Origin: Henckelia pumila
Taxonomy: Eukaryota; Streptophyta; Magnoliopsida; Lamiales; Gesneriaceae
DNA: 64,000 nt
Assembly (NCBI RefSeq): GCF_033568475.1
Contig: NW_027331831.1
Coordinates: 2,046,001 to 2,110,000 of the forward strand
Direction: 5' to 3'
Shown: one piece after another, positions 35,982-49,112 of the stretch
Layout: the number at the start of each line of letters is the position of its first letter
Position numbering within the stretch: position 1 is the first letter of the stretch
Notes under the pieces: model-generated
The model's input: only the letters and a program-made list of their open reading frames with translations
Database searches by the model: none
What the model was told of the DNA's origin: nothing
Made by a program: the position numbers and the translations under genes

Positions 35982-37434
35982 ATGGCAAACTACGATGATG
36001 AGAGTAGCCACGAAAGTGGAGGCGTTCGTTGGGGCGATGTCGACCGAGAGCGTCGTCGAGAACGGCGTCATTGTCATCATGACGACGAGCGTTTCACTGT
36101 GCGTCGATTCTTAGCTATGGGTCCTAAGTCCTTAGTTGGAGATGAGTCTCCGGAGGATGCGGAGAACTGGTTAGACCGCATGGAGATGACTTTTCAGACT
36201 TTCCACTGCACCGAGGAGCAGAAGATGGAGACCCTAGGTTATTTTCTGGATGGACGTGCGCGCAGGTGGTGGAGATTTACTTCTGCACCTTTTGTTGCGG
36301 CGAGAGGAGTGGCCACTTGGGCCGAGTTTCGCACAGCTTTTCAGAAGCTGTATTTTCCTCCTACACTCCGTCAGTCGAAGGCAGGCGAGCTACTGAGTCT
36401 GCGACAGGGAGCCATGTCTATCGATGAGTATCAGCAGAAGTTCTTTGATCTGCTATCCTATTGCCCCGAGATTGCCGACAGTTCCAAGATGAAGTATAAT
36501 ATGTTCCTTCAGGGCCTTAACCCTGAGATCCATGACCATGTGGCGGTTGGCGACGACATGTCCTACGAGGGTTTGGTGAGCCGTTGTCACCAGGCGGAGG
36601 ACAGCATTCGGCGGAACAGGTCTTTCTCTCAGTCGAGATCTGCTAGTTCTTTGGGTCCCCGTGCCCAATCTTTCAAGAAGTCTGGATCTACTTCTTCTTC
36701 CTCTAGCTCTGCTGGTGTTGTCCGTTTCAGTAAAAAAGACAAGTGTGATCACTGTGGGAAGAACCATCCATCCGACAAGTGCCGTAGAGCTTCTGGAGCT
36801 TGTTTTCGTTGTGGAGAGACTGGTCATATCCGGAGAGATTGTCCACTATTTGGGGGATGCGGTTTTGGTTCTGGTTCAGGATCTGGTTCTCAGGCCACCA
36901 TTCAGAAGAGGTCGCAGGGACAGCCTGCTGGGAGTTCTCATTTGAGGCCACGAGCTTCTGGCCAGGTGTTTTCCCTGAGACATGATCAGGCAGTGGAGGA
37001 GAATGAGAAAGTCATCGCAGGTACATTTCTGCTTTATGGTATACCTGCTCTTGTACTTATTGACACTGGTGCATCTCATTCCTTCATTTCTGCACATTTT
37101 GTTAAGAGGCATAAGTTACCATGCATTACACTAGATGTAGTGATGTCTGTTTCTACTCCGACGGGCCAATCTGCTTTGGCTAAGCGTCTAGTGATGGGTT
37201 GCCCTTTAGAGTTCGAAGGGAACATTCTGCCAGCAAATCTCATGGTCCTGGCGATGGACAACTTTGATTGCATTCTAGGAATAGATATGTTGACTACCTA
37301 TCGAGCTTCAGTGGACTGCTATCAGAGATTAGTACGCTTTCATTCGGAGGGGAGTGAGAGCTGGTTTTTCTATGGTGAGGGAGCGCGACCCCCGATGCCT
37401 TTGGTATCAGCTTTGAGAGCCTGTCGAGCTCTAG
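35982..37434 (+). pseudogene. E2 gag-protease, 5' part of a polyprotein cut by E3
   Basis: It opens MANYDDESSHESGG and runs as one frame through a gag domain (AENWLDRMEMTF, RRWWRF), a serine-rich linker, two zinc-knuckle-type motifs (CDHCGKNHPSDKC, CFRCGETGHIRRDC) and the protease motif (VLIDTGASHSFIS, about 37051-37089). It stops at 37434, where E3 inserted. The last residues before an artificial stop at 37466 are E3 sequence. The frame continues correctly at 46205 beyond E3, so this part was open when E3 arrived. Confidence 0.9.
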
Positions 37435-39604
37435 TGTGGGGACCCGGGTTTCTAATCTTATATTAGGGTAATTTATTGTAATTAACAATTAACCAAGTAT
37501 TTAAAAGAATTAAAGAAACAAGAGCTAAAATTTTTTTTTTTTTAAAAGGCTACAGTGTCTCGCTCGATCGGGTAAACTTGACCGATCGAGCGAGCATAAA
37601 TGCTCAAAGGCTCTGTTTCTCATTTTTGTGCCTCGCTCGATCGGTAAATTTCTACCGATCGAGCGAGCAACACAACTCGATCCTCTGTTTTGCAAAAACG
37701 CTGCCTCGCTCGATCGGTGAATTTCTACCGATCGAGCGAGAACAATACTCGATTCTTCTGCCTAGCCAAATAATGGCCTCGCTCGATCGGTGCATTTCTA
37801 CCAATCGAGCGGGCTCTACATACAACAAATTCTGCTGTAAAAAATCTTCTACCAAAGAATGGAGTAACAATTTATACTCTTTTATACATGCTACAAAATC
37901 AAATACATGCCATCTTATAACTTCTTACAAGCTTCTAAACATAATAAACATAAACTAGCATGTATTCAAGCCACAATATACAAAGTTCTTGTATCACTTC
38001 TAGCATAGTTCAACAACATAAAGTACAAGTCTTGCTACTTAAGCCCGTGTCCTCACTTGCTATGCTTCTACTTTGAGCTATCCTTGTCTTTTCTGACTAG
38101 CTCCTGCCCCACCTATTGCCATGCACACATACAAAACAAAGCAATAGCCGAACAACTCCGGTGAGAATAAAATCCCAGTATAAACAACTTAAAACGCAAG
38201 ATAATAAACGTGAATGCAATGCAAATGGCAAAGGAAGGCTATCAAGCTGATATCAATAAAGTTTAGTTCTTTGGGATCCCGAGGAATAAAATAACTATCA
38301 AACCACCGACACTCCCATTCGAGGCGGCATCAAGTATTTTAGTCCTCTGACCTTGGTACAATTATAGAGAGTCTTCTGGTTCTGAAAGCGAAGGCTGCAA
38401 TCCATGCCACTCAACTATAATTCACCAAACGTCATATGCACTCTAGGCTTTTAACCCTCTGTGCTTTGTAGGCTGGAGTTCAAGATGAATGCAACATATT
38501 CTGTATGCATTAAAAGCTGTAAAACATCTTGAACAATTGATCATATAAGCAAGTAAAGCAATACAAGCAAGTAATCACATAAGAAACATAAATAAACAAG
38601 TATGTGATTGACATGGGAATACTTGAAATGAAAGCTATTTCAAGCGTTCTATCCCATCTGGATTCGCTGTCATTTATACCTTTCGATTTCGTGTCTGACA
38701 ATGCTTCAAATCTGAAAAGATAACAATGATATATCACAATCTGCTCGAATTCGTTGCAAATCAATCAATCAAACTACTTCAAACCTTCTTCAATCTTCCT
38801 TGGTTCGAAAACTATCGTCTCGGTTGCAATACACTTTGATACCAAGCTGAAAATAGAATATGAATGAGCCAAAAACTCAGTTGTACATTCAATCTAAGCT
38901 TCAATAATTCAATAAACTCGAAAGTGTAGTAATTCTGAAACCGACGGCGTAACGGCTAAACACCGGCGATCCAAACAATATCCAAATCAATATATCAAGC
39001 AATATAACTCAATATAACAACTCAATCCCATCACAAACATCATATTCAGATAGGGTAGGATTCGAATTATGCTTCACAAAATCATATAAAATCCGAACGA
39101 TAGTCTTTTTCCGAACCGTCTGCGAATACACGATCGGTACAGCTGATATACGCATATATGGTACAATCATAATTTTCCATCTTTCACATAAAAATAAAAT
39201 CTGAGGAAAGTGAATGAAACTTGTACCAAATCGAAGGTCTCGGAGCTGTGATCGCAGATATATATTTCTTTCGAATTTCTGACAACCGGAACGCAAGATA
39301 TCGGAGCTTTTGCGGATAAAAATGGCTTGGGAAGGTTTCAGCTTTTCTTTCGGCCTTTATTTCTTTTTGGATTCTGATGATACACGTGACAATGATATAT
39401 ATATTAAGTGTAAGTTGAGATAAATATAGCCAAATTGCAGTTTAGTCCCTGAACTTTTGGTTATTTACAATTCAGTCCCCGAAAAAGCGATTTAATTCAA
39501 TTTCAACCCTTTTAAATTTAAAAATATTAAAATTTAATTCTAAACTCTAAATATTCCCAAATTAAATATTCTCGGATTAAAATTAAATAATCCCGGGCCT
39601 TACA
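37435..39604 (-). repeat. 3' LTR of E3
   Basis: It contains the 73-base-period palindrome array at 37559-37812. The counterpart is 44032-46199. The open frames seen inside it on both strands occur in both LTRs and arise from the repeats; they are not genes. Confidence 0.92.
37559..37812. repeat. 73-base tandem array of 36-base palindromes in E3 LTR
   Basis: Four hairpins, each CTCGCTCGATCGGT...ACCGATCGAGCGAG, start at 37559, 37632, 37705 and 37778, exactly 73 bases apart. The second has perfect 15-base arms and a six-base loop. The fourth has mismatches in the right arm. The other LTR repeats the array at 44154, 44227, 44300 and 44373 with the same spacing. The inter-hairpin sequences differ between units but are the same in both LTRs. 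Confidence 0.92.
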
Positions 39605-39832
39605 TTTCTCCCCCACTAAGACATGAGTTCGTCCTCGAAATCATAAGCAAGCTGTATAAACAATCTGTATACACATAAGATAAGGAAATAACATAAAGCA
39701 GAATAAGAACTCACATCAATGAAACAACTCTGGAAATCTCTGTCTCATGTCTGATTCAGTCTCCCAAGTCGCTTCTTCAGTGCCATGCCGACTCCACTGA
39801 ATCTTGACTAGCTGAATTGTCTTGTTTCTGAG

Positions 39833-42800
39833 CTATTTATCTTTGCGATCAAGAATCTGAATAGGCTGCTCAAAATAACTGAGAGTCTCGTCAAGTTCAG
39901 CTTCATCAGGCTGAAGAATATGGGAAGGATCAGGCTGATACTTCCGCAGCATAGAGACATGGAATACGTCATGAATACCAGACAAAGATGGAGGAAGAGC
40001 GAGTCGATAATCAAGATTGCCTATCTTCTCGATAATCATGTCTGTACGTCATTCTGTATGGAATAAAACATGCTGATTTCGTCAAACGATCAATAATCAC
40101 CCAAATGGCATCGCACCCTCTGGATGAACGTGGTAGCTGTGTAACTAAATCCATAGAAATGTGATCCCATTTCCATTCTGTAACTGATAGACTCTGCAAT
40201 AGACCACCTGGTTTCTTTCTTTTTGCTTTCACCTGTTTGCAATTCAAGCATTTAGACACAAAATCTGTGACATTTGCTTTCATCTGTTTCCACCAATACT
40301 GTGTCTTCAGATCATTATACATTTTCCTGCCACCAGGATGAATACTGAATCGACTGCTGTGAGCCTCTTTCAATATCTGCTGTTTCAAGTCTGAAACATC
40401 TGGAACAACAAGTCTGTTATTCACGTATAAAACATCATCAGCACTGACCTGATATTCAGATTTATGTCCAGATCTGACCATAACAATAGAATTCTGAATA
40501 TTCTGATCCTCTTTCTGTGCTTCTTTGATTCGTATCAAAAGTTCTGGCTCAGCTCGTATAGCACAAACACGGATAGGTTGCATATCTGTTTCAAATATTA
40601 ATCCATAAATACAACAATCTTCCACCATTTGAGATACACCTATCGTAGACAAGGATAAAGAACATACCTTTCTACTTAAGGCGTCTGCAGCTGCATTAGA
40701 CTTTCCTGGATAATATTTGATCTCGCAATCGAAATCTTTCAATAAATCAAGCCATCTACGCTGTCTCATATTCAATTCTGATTGCGAAAACAGATATTTC
40801 AAACTTTTGTGATCCGAAAATATTTCAAACTTCTCACCATAAAGATAATGTCGCCATATCTTCAATGCAAAGACAATAGCGGTAAGTTCCAGATCATGGA
40901 TAGGATATCGAGTCTCGTGTGGCTTTAACTGTCTCGAAGCATAAGCAATAACATGCCCTCTCTGCATAAGCACACAACCCAGACCCTTGTGAGAAGCATC
41001 ACAATATACTACAAAATCACCCATACCTGATGGAATCGTCAAGACAGGTGCACTGGTAAGCCTCTTCTTCAACTCCAAGAAACTAGTTTCACAGGCTTCA
41101 GTCCAGACATACGGCTTATTTTTCTGAGTCAGTTGCGTAATAGGCTTTGCAATGCTGGAAAAATCTCTGATAAAGCATCGATAATAACCTGCCAAGCCCA
41201 TAAAACTCCGTATTTCTGGCACTGATGTAGGTCTAGGCCAATTCAATACAGCCTCGACCTTGCTTGGATCCACTGAAATCCCATCACCTGAAATAATATG
41301 CCCAAGAAACACAACTTTCTGCAACCAAAATTCACATTTCGATAACTTGGCATATAATTTCTCATTTCTCAAAGTCTGTAAAATGAGTCGGAGATGTTCA
41401 GCATGCTCATGTACATTCTTGGAATAGATCAAGATATCATCGATAAAAATAATGACAAAGTCATCCAAATATTTCTGAAATACCCGATTCATCAATCCCA
41501 TAAATACTGCAGGAGCATTGGTTAAACCAAAAGGCATGACGATGAATTCATAATGTCCATACCTTGTTCTAAAAGCAGTTTTAGGAATATCTTCATCTCG
41601 TACTCTCAGCTGATGATATCCAGATCGCAAATCAATTTTAGAATAGATAGCTTAACCCTGTAGCTGATCAAACAAATCATCTATTCTAGGCAGTGGGTAT
41701 TTATTCTTGACTGTTACCTTGTTCAGTTGACGATAATCGATGCATAATCGCATTGAACCATCTTTCTTTCGTACATATAGTACCGGAGCGCCCCAAGGTA
41801 AAACACTCGGTCTAATGTACCCCTTGGCTAACAAATCTTCCAGTTGATCCTTCAACTCCTTCAATTCAATAGGTGCCATTCTGTAAGGAGCTTTGGATAT
41901 TGGTTGTGTACCTGGCATTATATCAATGCTGAAATCTATCTCTCGTACTGGAGGTAAACCAGGAATTTCATCAGGAAATACATCAGCAAATTCATGCACA
42001 ACTGGAATATCTGTTACTGCTGGACTGGATTTCAATACATCTACTGCATAAATCAGAAATTCTTCCACCCCTCTCTGCAATAAACGGGTCATAGATAACA
42101 CAGATATCAAAGGGATCTTGGCTCGAGAACCCTTACCGTAGAATTTCCATTCTGATGCCATTTCTGGTCTAAATCGAACCACTTTCTGGAAACAACCCAC
42201 AGTTTCCCTGTACTTGGTTAACATGTCGATACCTACAATACAATCAAAATCTGATAATCCAAGTACTATACAATCTATATCAATCACATTCCCGTCATAT
42301 TGCAACGCACAATTTCGAATCATTCGAACAGATATAATACCTTCACCCAAAGGTGAAGAAATAGAAACAACAGTAGGCAAGGGCTAAGACGATAAAGAAT
42401 GCCTCATAACAAATTTTTCAGAGATGAATGTATGAGATGCACCTGTATCTATCAAAACATAGGCAGGATAACCATAAATAAAGCAGTTACCTGCTATGAC
42501 ATCATCAGGTGCCGCCTGTGCCTGTTCCTCAGTAAGTGCAAAAACTCGAGCCTGTTGTCTAGGAGGTTAAGTCACAGTCTGGCTTCCTCCTGCTCTGGGC
42601 TGTTGCTGCGGCTGGAATGAATGCACTGATTGCCTTTCTGTATGAGGTGCTGGTCGAGAAGAACTTTCACCAATAGCTCGTTGGGGACATACTTTGGCAT
42701 AGTGACCAGGTTGGCGACAAATATTGCAATTACCTAACACACCTTTGCACTGATCGATATCATGTCGTCCACCACACTTACCACAAAACATTCCTGTTTC

Positions 42801-43697
42801 ACCAGTTCTCTGACCTGTAGCAAACTGTCTCTGTCCACTAGAACTGGAAGAACTACTACCTGCCCGCTTAAACTGTTTCCCTTTAGGCTTGAAACGAGAA
42901 TCCTTTCTGCCACTGCTTCCTCCCTCAAATCTGAGAGATGGTTGCTGAAACTGTGGCGGATTCTGTGGAAGTGATGCTGTTACAGACTGTGGTAATGGCT
43001 GTGGAATAAACGGTGCTCCTCTTTGTCACAATAACCCCGCTTCTGCTCCCTTAGCTTTATTCAAGGCGTCAGCAAAAGTATTAGGTCGTCCACTGTTCAC
43101 CAAGGTAAACACATCGGGATTAAGGCCATTGATAAACTGATCTGCCATTGCTTCATCAGTAGCTGCTATATGTGGTGAAAACTTCAAAAGACTTGAAAAT
43201 TTGGCCACATATTCCTCAATATTCAAGTTACCTTGCCTTAGATTGGCAAATTCAGCACCCTTATCCTTCCTGTAGGAGACTGGAAAAAAACGTTGATAGA
43301 ACTCAGTTTTAAAGACAGTCCAGAAGATAATCGTACCTCGTTGTTCCAATGCCCGTTTTGTTGTAATCCACCAACTTTTGGCAACATCGTGAAGTTGATG
43401 TATTACCAATCTGATACGACGATCATCAATATAATCAAGTGATTCAAATAGCTGTTCTATATCTTCAAACCAATTTTCACAATCAACTGAGTTTTCTGTT
43501 CCTTTCAGTTTTGGCGGTTTGAATGACTGAAATCGCTTTAACAAAGTCTCCATTGGAGTAGCAGTAGGATCCAAAGGGTCAGTAGATGTACTACCCTGTG
43601 CATTCTGGGTTTCAACAATTGGCGGTGGTACTTGTGCTGGTTCAGCTGGAGGAACCACTAATGGCTGTCTAATGGCCGGTGCTTTACTGGGAGGCAT
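39833..43697 (-). pseudogene. E3 gag-pol with in-frame stops and a deleted integrase core
   Basis: On the - strand gag begins MPPSKAPAIRQ (43697), followed by the zinc-knuckle region (CGKCGGRHDIDQC, CNICRQPGHYAKVC), protease (VLIDTGASHTFIS), reverse transcriptase ([29 protein letters not shown]), RNase H ([13 protein letters not shown]) and the integrase zinc finger ([16 protein letters not shown]). All of this is in one frame, with four stops near 43026, 42567, 42381 and 41649. Near 40040 the integrase breaks off after the first catalytic Asp region and jumps into the C-terminal part ([19 protein letters not shown]), leaving out most of the catalytic core and shifting frame. The copy cannot make integrase. 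Confidence 0.9.
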
Positions 43698-44031
43698 ATC
43701 TGATTGTCAAACAGATTAGTGCATAAACAATATCATATGCAACAATTTATTCCATCCTTCTCTGATAAGCATTCTCATGCATTCTCATGAGAATTCAGGT
43801 TCTGACTGAGGATAATCTGGAATACAAGTGCATATATAGCATGCAATAGCACTTAAAGCACATAATCATGCAATCACATAATTATTGCAATATAAAGCAT
43901 GCTAGCAATTAATGCACATAATCAGATACAACATGTAATCTCATGCAATATCAAACAATCATACAGACTCAATCTACCCCGCTTATCAACTTCTAACTCA
44001 ATCCAGAAACTTATACTCTGATACCACCTGT

Positions 44032-46199
44032 TGTGGGGACCCGGGTTGCTAATCTTATATTAGGGCAATTTATTGTAATTAACAATTAACCAAGTATTTA
44101 AAAGAATTAAAGAAACAAGAGCTAAATTTTTTTTTTTTAAAAGGCTACAGTGTCTCGCTCGATCGGGTAAACTTGACCGATCGAGCGAGCATAAATGCTC
44201 AAAGGCTCTGTTTCTCATTTTTGTGCCTCGCTCGATCGGTAAATTTCTACCGATCGAGCGAGCAACACAACTCGATCCTCTGTTTTGCAAAAACGCTGCC
44301 TCGCTCGATCGGTGAATTTCTACCGATCGAGCGAGAACAATACTCGATTCTTATGCCTAGCCAAATAATGGCCTCGCTCGATCGGTGCATTTCTACCGAT
44401 CGAGCGGGCTCTACATACAGCAAATTCTGCTGTAAAAAATATGCTACCAAAGAATGGAGAAACAAGTTATACTCTTTTATACATGCTACAAAATCAAATA
44501 CATGCCATCTTATAACTTCTTACAAGCTTCTAAACATAATAAACATAAACTAGCATGTATTCAAGCCACAATATACAAAGTTCTTGTATCACTTCTAGAA
44601 TAGTTCAACAACATAAAGTACAAGTCTTGCTACTTAAGCCCATGTCCTCACTTGCTATGCTTCTACTTCGAGCTATCCTTGTCTTTTCTGACTAGCTCCT
44701 GCCCCACCTATTGCCATGCACACATACAAAACAAAGCAATAGCCGGACAACTCCGGTGAGAATAAAATCCCAGTATAAACAACTTAAAACGCAAGATAAT
44801 AAACGTGAATGCAATGCAAATGGCAAAGGAAGGCTATCAAGCTGATATCAATAAAGTTTAGTTCTTTGGGATCCCGAGGAATAAAATAACTATCAAACCA
44901 CCGACACTCCCATTCGAGGCGACATCAAGTATTTTAGTCCTCTGACCTTGGTACAATTATAGAGAGTCTTCTGGCTCTGAAAGCGAAGGCTGCAATCCAT
45001 GCCACTTAACTATAATTCACCAAACGTCATATGCACTCTAGGCTTTTAACCCTCTGTGCTTTGTAGGCTGGAGTTCAAGATGAATGCAACATATTCTGTA
45101 TGCATTAAAAGCTGTAAAACATCTTGAAAAACTGATCATATAAGCAAGTAAAGCAATACAAGCAAGTAATCACATAAGAAACATAAATAAGCAAGTATGT
45201 GATTGACATGGGAATACTTGAAATGAAAGCTATTTCAAGCGTTCTATCCCATCTGGATTCGCTGTCATTTATACCTTTCGATGTCGTGTCTGACAATGCT
45301 TCAAATCTGAAAACATAACAACGATATATCACAATCTGCTCGAAGTCGTTGCAAATCAATCAATCAAACTACTTCAAACCTTCTTCAATCTTCCTTGGTT
45401 CGAAAACTATCGTCTCGGTTGCAATACACTTTGATACCAAGCTGAAAATAGAATATTAATGAGCCAAAAACTCAGCTGTACATTCAATCTAAGCTTCACT
45501 AATTCAATAAACTCGAAAGTGTAGTAATTTTGAAACCGACGGCGTAACGGCTAAACACCGGCGATCCAAACAATATCCAAATCAATATATCAAGCAATAT
45601 AACTCAATATAACAACTCAATCCCATCACAAACATCATATTCAGATAGGGTAGGATTCGAATTATGCTTCACAAAATCATATAAATTCCGAACGATAGTC
45701 TTTTTCCGAACCGTCTGCGAATACACGATCGGTACAGCTGATATACGCATATATGATAAAATCATAATTTTCCATATTTCACATAAAAATAAAATCAGAG
45801 GAAAGTGAATGAAACTTGTACCAAATCGAAGGTTTCGGAGCTGTGATCACAGATATATATTTCTTTCGAATTTTTGACAACCGAAACGCAAGATATCGGA
45901 GCTTTTGCGGATAAAAATGGCTTGGGAAGGTTTCAGCTTTTCTTTCGGCCTTTCTTTCTTTTTGGATTCTGATGATACACGTGACAATGATATATATATT
46001 AAGTGTAAGTTGAGATAAATATATCCAAATTGCAGTTTAGTCCCTGAACTTTTGGCTATTTACAATTCAGTCCCCGGAAAAGCGATTTAATTCAATTTCA
46101 ACCCTTTTCAATTTAAGAATATTAGAATTTAATTCTAAACTCTAAATATTCCCAAATTAAATATTCTCGGATTAAAATTAAATAATCCCGGGCCTTACA
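44032..46199 (-). repeat. 5' LTR of E3
   Basis: It matches 37435-39604 along its whole length. It carries the same palindrome array (44154-44408) and abuts the primer-binding site on its left in window coordinates. Confidence 0.92.
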
Positions 46200-46204
46200 T
46201 CTAG

Positions 46205-49112
46205 AGTTTGGTGGGGAAGGCTACCTTATCTATGCAGTTGATTTGTCCGCTGAGAGTATTGGGATAGAGAGCATTCCTGTTGTGGATGAATTCTCAGATG
46301 TATTTCCGGATGAGATTCTGGGTTTTCCTCCTGCTAGGGAAGTCGAGTTTGGCATAGAGTTGATGCCGGGTACTTCACCTATTTCTCGAGCACCGTATCG
46401 TCTGGCTCCGTCAGAGATGCGTGAATTGAAGAATCAGCTACAGGATCTTTTGGACAAGGGGTACATTCGTCCTAGTGTATCTCTTTGGGGAGCTCCTGTT
46501 CTTTTTGTAAAGAAGAAGGATGGGTCGATGCGGCTGTGCATTGACTATCGGCAGCTGAATCGAGTCACTGTGAAGAACAAGTATCTGTTGCCTCGTATTG
46601 ATGACTTGTTTGATCAGCTGCAGGGCACGTCAGTTTACTCCAAGATTGACTTGAGAACTAGGTATCATCAGTTGAGAGTCCGTGATCAGGACGTAGCCAA
46701 GACTGCATTCCGTACTCGCTATGGGCATTACGAGTTCCTAGTGATGCCATTTGGTTTGACTAATGCGCCGGCTATGTTCATGGATCTAATGAACCGTGTC
46801 TTCAGGGAGTATTTGGACAAGTTTGTCGTGGTCTTCATTGACGACATCTTGGTGTATTTGCGTAATACGGAAGAGCATGTTTCTCACTTGCGGTTGGTAC
46901 TGCAGACTCTTCGAGATGAGCAGTTGTACGCCAAGATGAGCAAGTGTGAGTTCTGGATGGATCGAGTGGTCTTTCTTGGCCATATCATATCCAGGGAGGG
47001 GATTTCTGATCTAAGCAAGATTGAGGCGGTGCTTAATTGGTTGCGTCCGACGACAGTTGCTGAGATCCGTAGTTTTCTGGGTCTAGCAGGTTATTATCGT
47101 TGCTTCATTTTGAACTTCTCTCAGTTAGCTCGACCTTTGACGTAGCTTGCCCACAAGGGTGTGGATTTCGACTGGTCCTCCGAGTGTGAGGAGAATTTCT
47201 ATGAGCTTCGACGGCGGTTGAATTCTGCGCCGGTGTTGGCATTACTGTCAGGATCTGGAGGGTATGTGGTATACACTGATGCTTCTATTCAGGGGTTAGG
47301 TTGTGTCCTGACTCGGAATGGGCATGTGATCGCATACGCTTCTAGACAGCTGAAGCTTCACGAGGACAACTACCCAATCCATGATTTGGAGTTAGCAGCC
47401 ATTGTGTTCGCTTTGAAGATCTGGCGTCATTATCTGTATGGCGAGAAATTTGAGATCTTCACCGACCATAAGAGTCTCAAGTATTTGTTCACTCAGGCGG
47501 AGTTGAACATGAGGCAGAGACGTTGGATGGACTTGCTTAAGGACTATGATTGTGAGATTAAGTATCATCCGGGAGCTGATAATCTCACTGCTGATGCTTT
47601 GAGTCGCAAGGTGCGACTATCCGCACTTCAGACTTGTTCGATGTCTAGTGCGATCAGTGACTGTTGTACTTTAGGTTATACCTTCAAGCATAAGAAAGGT
47701 ATGCAGAGTATCCAGATGTTTGAGATATTATCTGAGCCAGCTTTGTATTCGCGGATTCGAGATGCTCAGATATCTGATTCGAAGACCCAGCGTTTAGCTC
47801 GTCTGGATTTCATTATCAGTCAGATGACTTTCTGTGTTTGTCTGGTAGGCTTGTGATTCCGCAGGATGAAGAGTTGCGAGAGGAGATTTTGTCTCAGGCA
47901 CATCGCACTAAGTTGAGTATTCATCCTGGGAGCAACAAGATGTACAAGGATCTACGTACTCGTTTCTGGTGGAAGGAAATGAAACGCAGTGTTTATCAGT
48001 TTGTTTCGAGATGTTTGGTGTGTCAACAGGTCAAGGCAGAGCACCGACGACCTGGAGGATTGCTTCACAGTCTGCCTATTCCTGAATGGAAATGGGAGTT
48101 TATCACAATGGACTTTGTGACCCATTTGCCGTTATCCCCGAGGAACTGTGATGTTATCTGGGTTGTGGTGGACCGACTCACCAAGTCAGCGCATTTCATT
48201 GCCTATAGCCGGGAGTACAATGTGGATCATATGGCTCGGTTGTACATTCAGGAGATCATTCGACTTCATGGAGTGCCTGTGAGCATTATCAGCGATCGTG
48301 ACCCCAGGTTCACTTCTAGATTCTGGGGGAGTGTTCAGCATGCGATGGGTACTACTCTCAGTTTGAGTATTGCCTATCATCCGGAGACTGATGGTCAGTC
48401 AGAGCGAACTATCCGTACTTTGGAGGATATGCTTAGAGCATGCGTCATGGATTTTGGTTCAGCCTGGCAGGATCATTTGCCGTTGATCGAGTTCGCGTAC
48501 AACAACAACTATCATACTAGTATTGGGATGACACCTTTTGAGGCATTGTACGAGCGACGTTGTCGTACTCCACTCTTCTGGGAAGAAGTGGGGGAGAGAC
48601 AGGCTGAGGGACCAGAATTTATCCAGCAGGCAATAGACATTGTTGATCAGATCAAGAAACGAATTAAGACTGCACAGGATCGTCAGGCCAGCTATGCTAA
48701 TACCAAGCGTAGGCCTTTGCAGTTTGATGTCGGGGAGAAAGTGTTTCTGAGAGTGTCACCTTTTCGCAAGATTCTCAGATTTGGCCTTAAGGGCAAGTTG
48801 TCTCCCAGGTTTATCGGTCCGTTTGAGATCTTGGAGAGCATCGGTGATTTGGCTTATCGACTAGCTTTGCCACCGCATCTATCCAGTATTCACGACGTGT
48901 TCCACGTATCTCTGTTGCGACGATATGTGGCGGATGAATCTCATATTCTGCAGTGGTCTGAGGTTCAGGTGAACAAGGATTTGACCTATGTTGAGAAACG
49001 TATTCGTATCCTGGATTATAAGGATAAGGTTTTGCGGAACAAAGTCATTCCTTTGGTTTTAGTTCAGTGGCAGCGCCGAGGCACTGAGGAAGCTACTTGG
49101 GAGCTTGAAGAC
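46205..49112 (+). pseudogene. E2 pol, 3' part of the polyprotein (reverse transcriptase, RNase H, integrase)
   Basis: It continues E2's frame beyond E3: GYLIYAVD, then the reverse transcriptase ([28 protein letters not shown]), RNase H ([24 protein letters not shown]) and integrase (CQQVKAEHRRPGG, then [18 protein letters not shown] and [11 protein letters not shown] with the catalytic acidic residues). It ends in a chromodomain-like segment (VIPLVLVQWQRRGTEEATWE). Damage: TAG at 47143, a small frameshifting loss near 47797, and interruption by solo LTR D at 49113. After D the frame resumes briefly at 50564. Integrase from 47838 to 49112 is otherwise open. Confidence 0.9.

Larger units (their letters stand above)
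37435..46199 (-). mobile_element. Ty3/gypsy element E3 (chromovirus), minus strand, nested in E2
   Basis: The LTRs are 37435-39604 and 44032-46199 (about 2.17 kb). On the - strand they run TGTAAGGCCCGGG...CCCGGGTCCCCACA. The - strand order is 5' LTR (44032-46199), primer site GTGGTATCAGAG (complement of 44016-44027), gag-pol, a purine tract (AGTGGGGGAGAAA, complement of 39605-39617), then 3' LTR. The target duplication TCTAG is exact (37430-37434 and 46200-46204). The LTR pair is similar, with scattered differences. Confidence 0.93.

Noticed and set aside
37559-37812. CRISPR-like pattern: 36-base palindromic repeats with 37-base spacers
   Set aside because: The array lies in the LTR of a plant retrotransposon, is duplicated with the same spacers in the other LTR, has only four units, and no cas genes are present.
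37578-37958. Open frame of 126 codons, also found at 44173-44553
   Set aside because: It exists only because the LTR repeats have no stops in that frame. It occurs in both E3 LTRs and has no domain.
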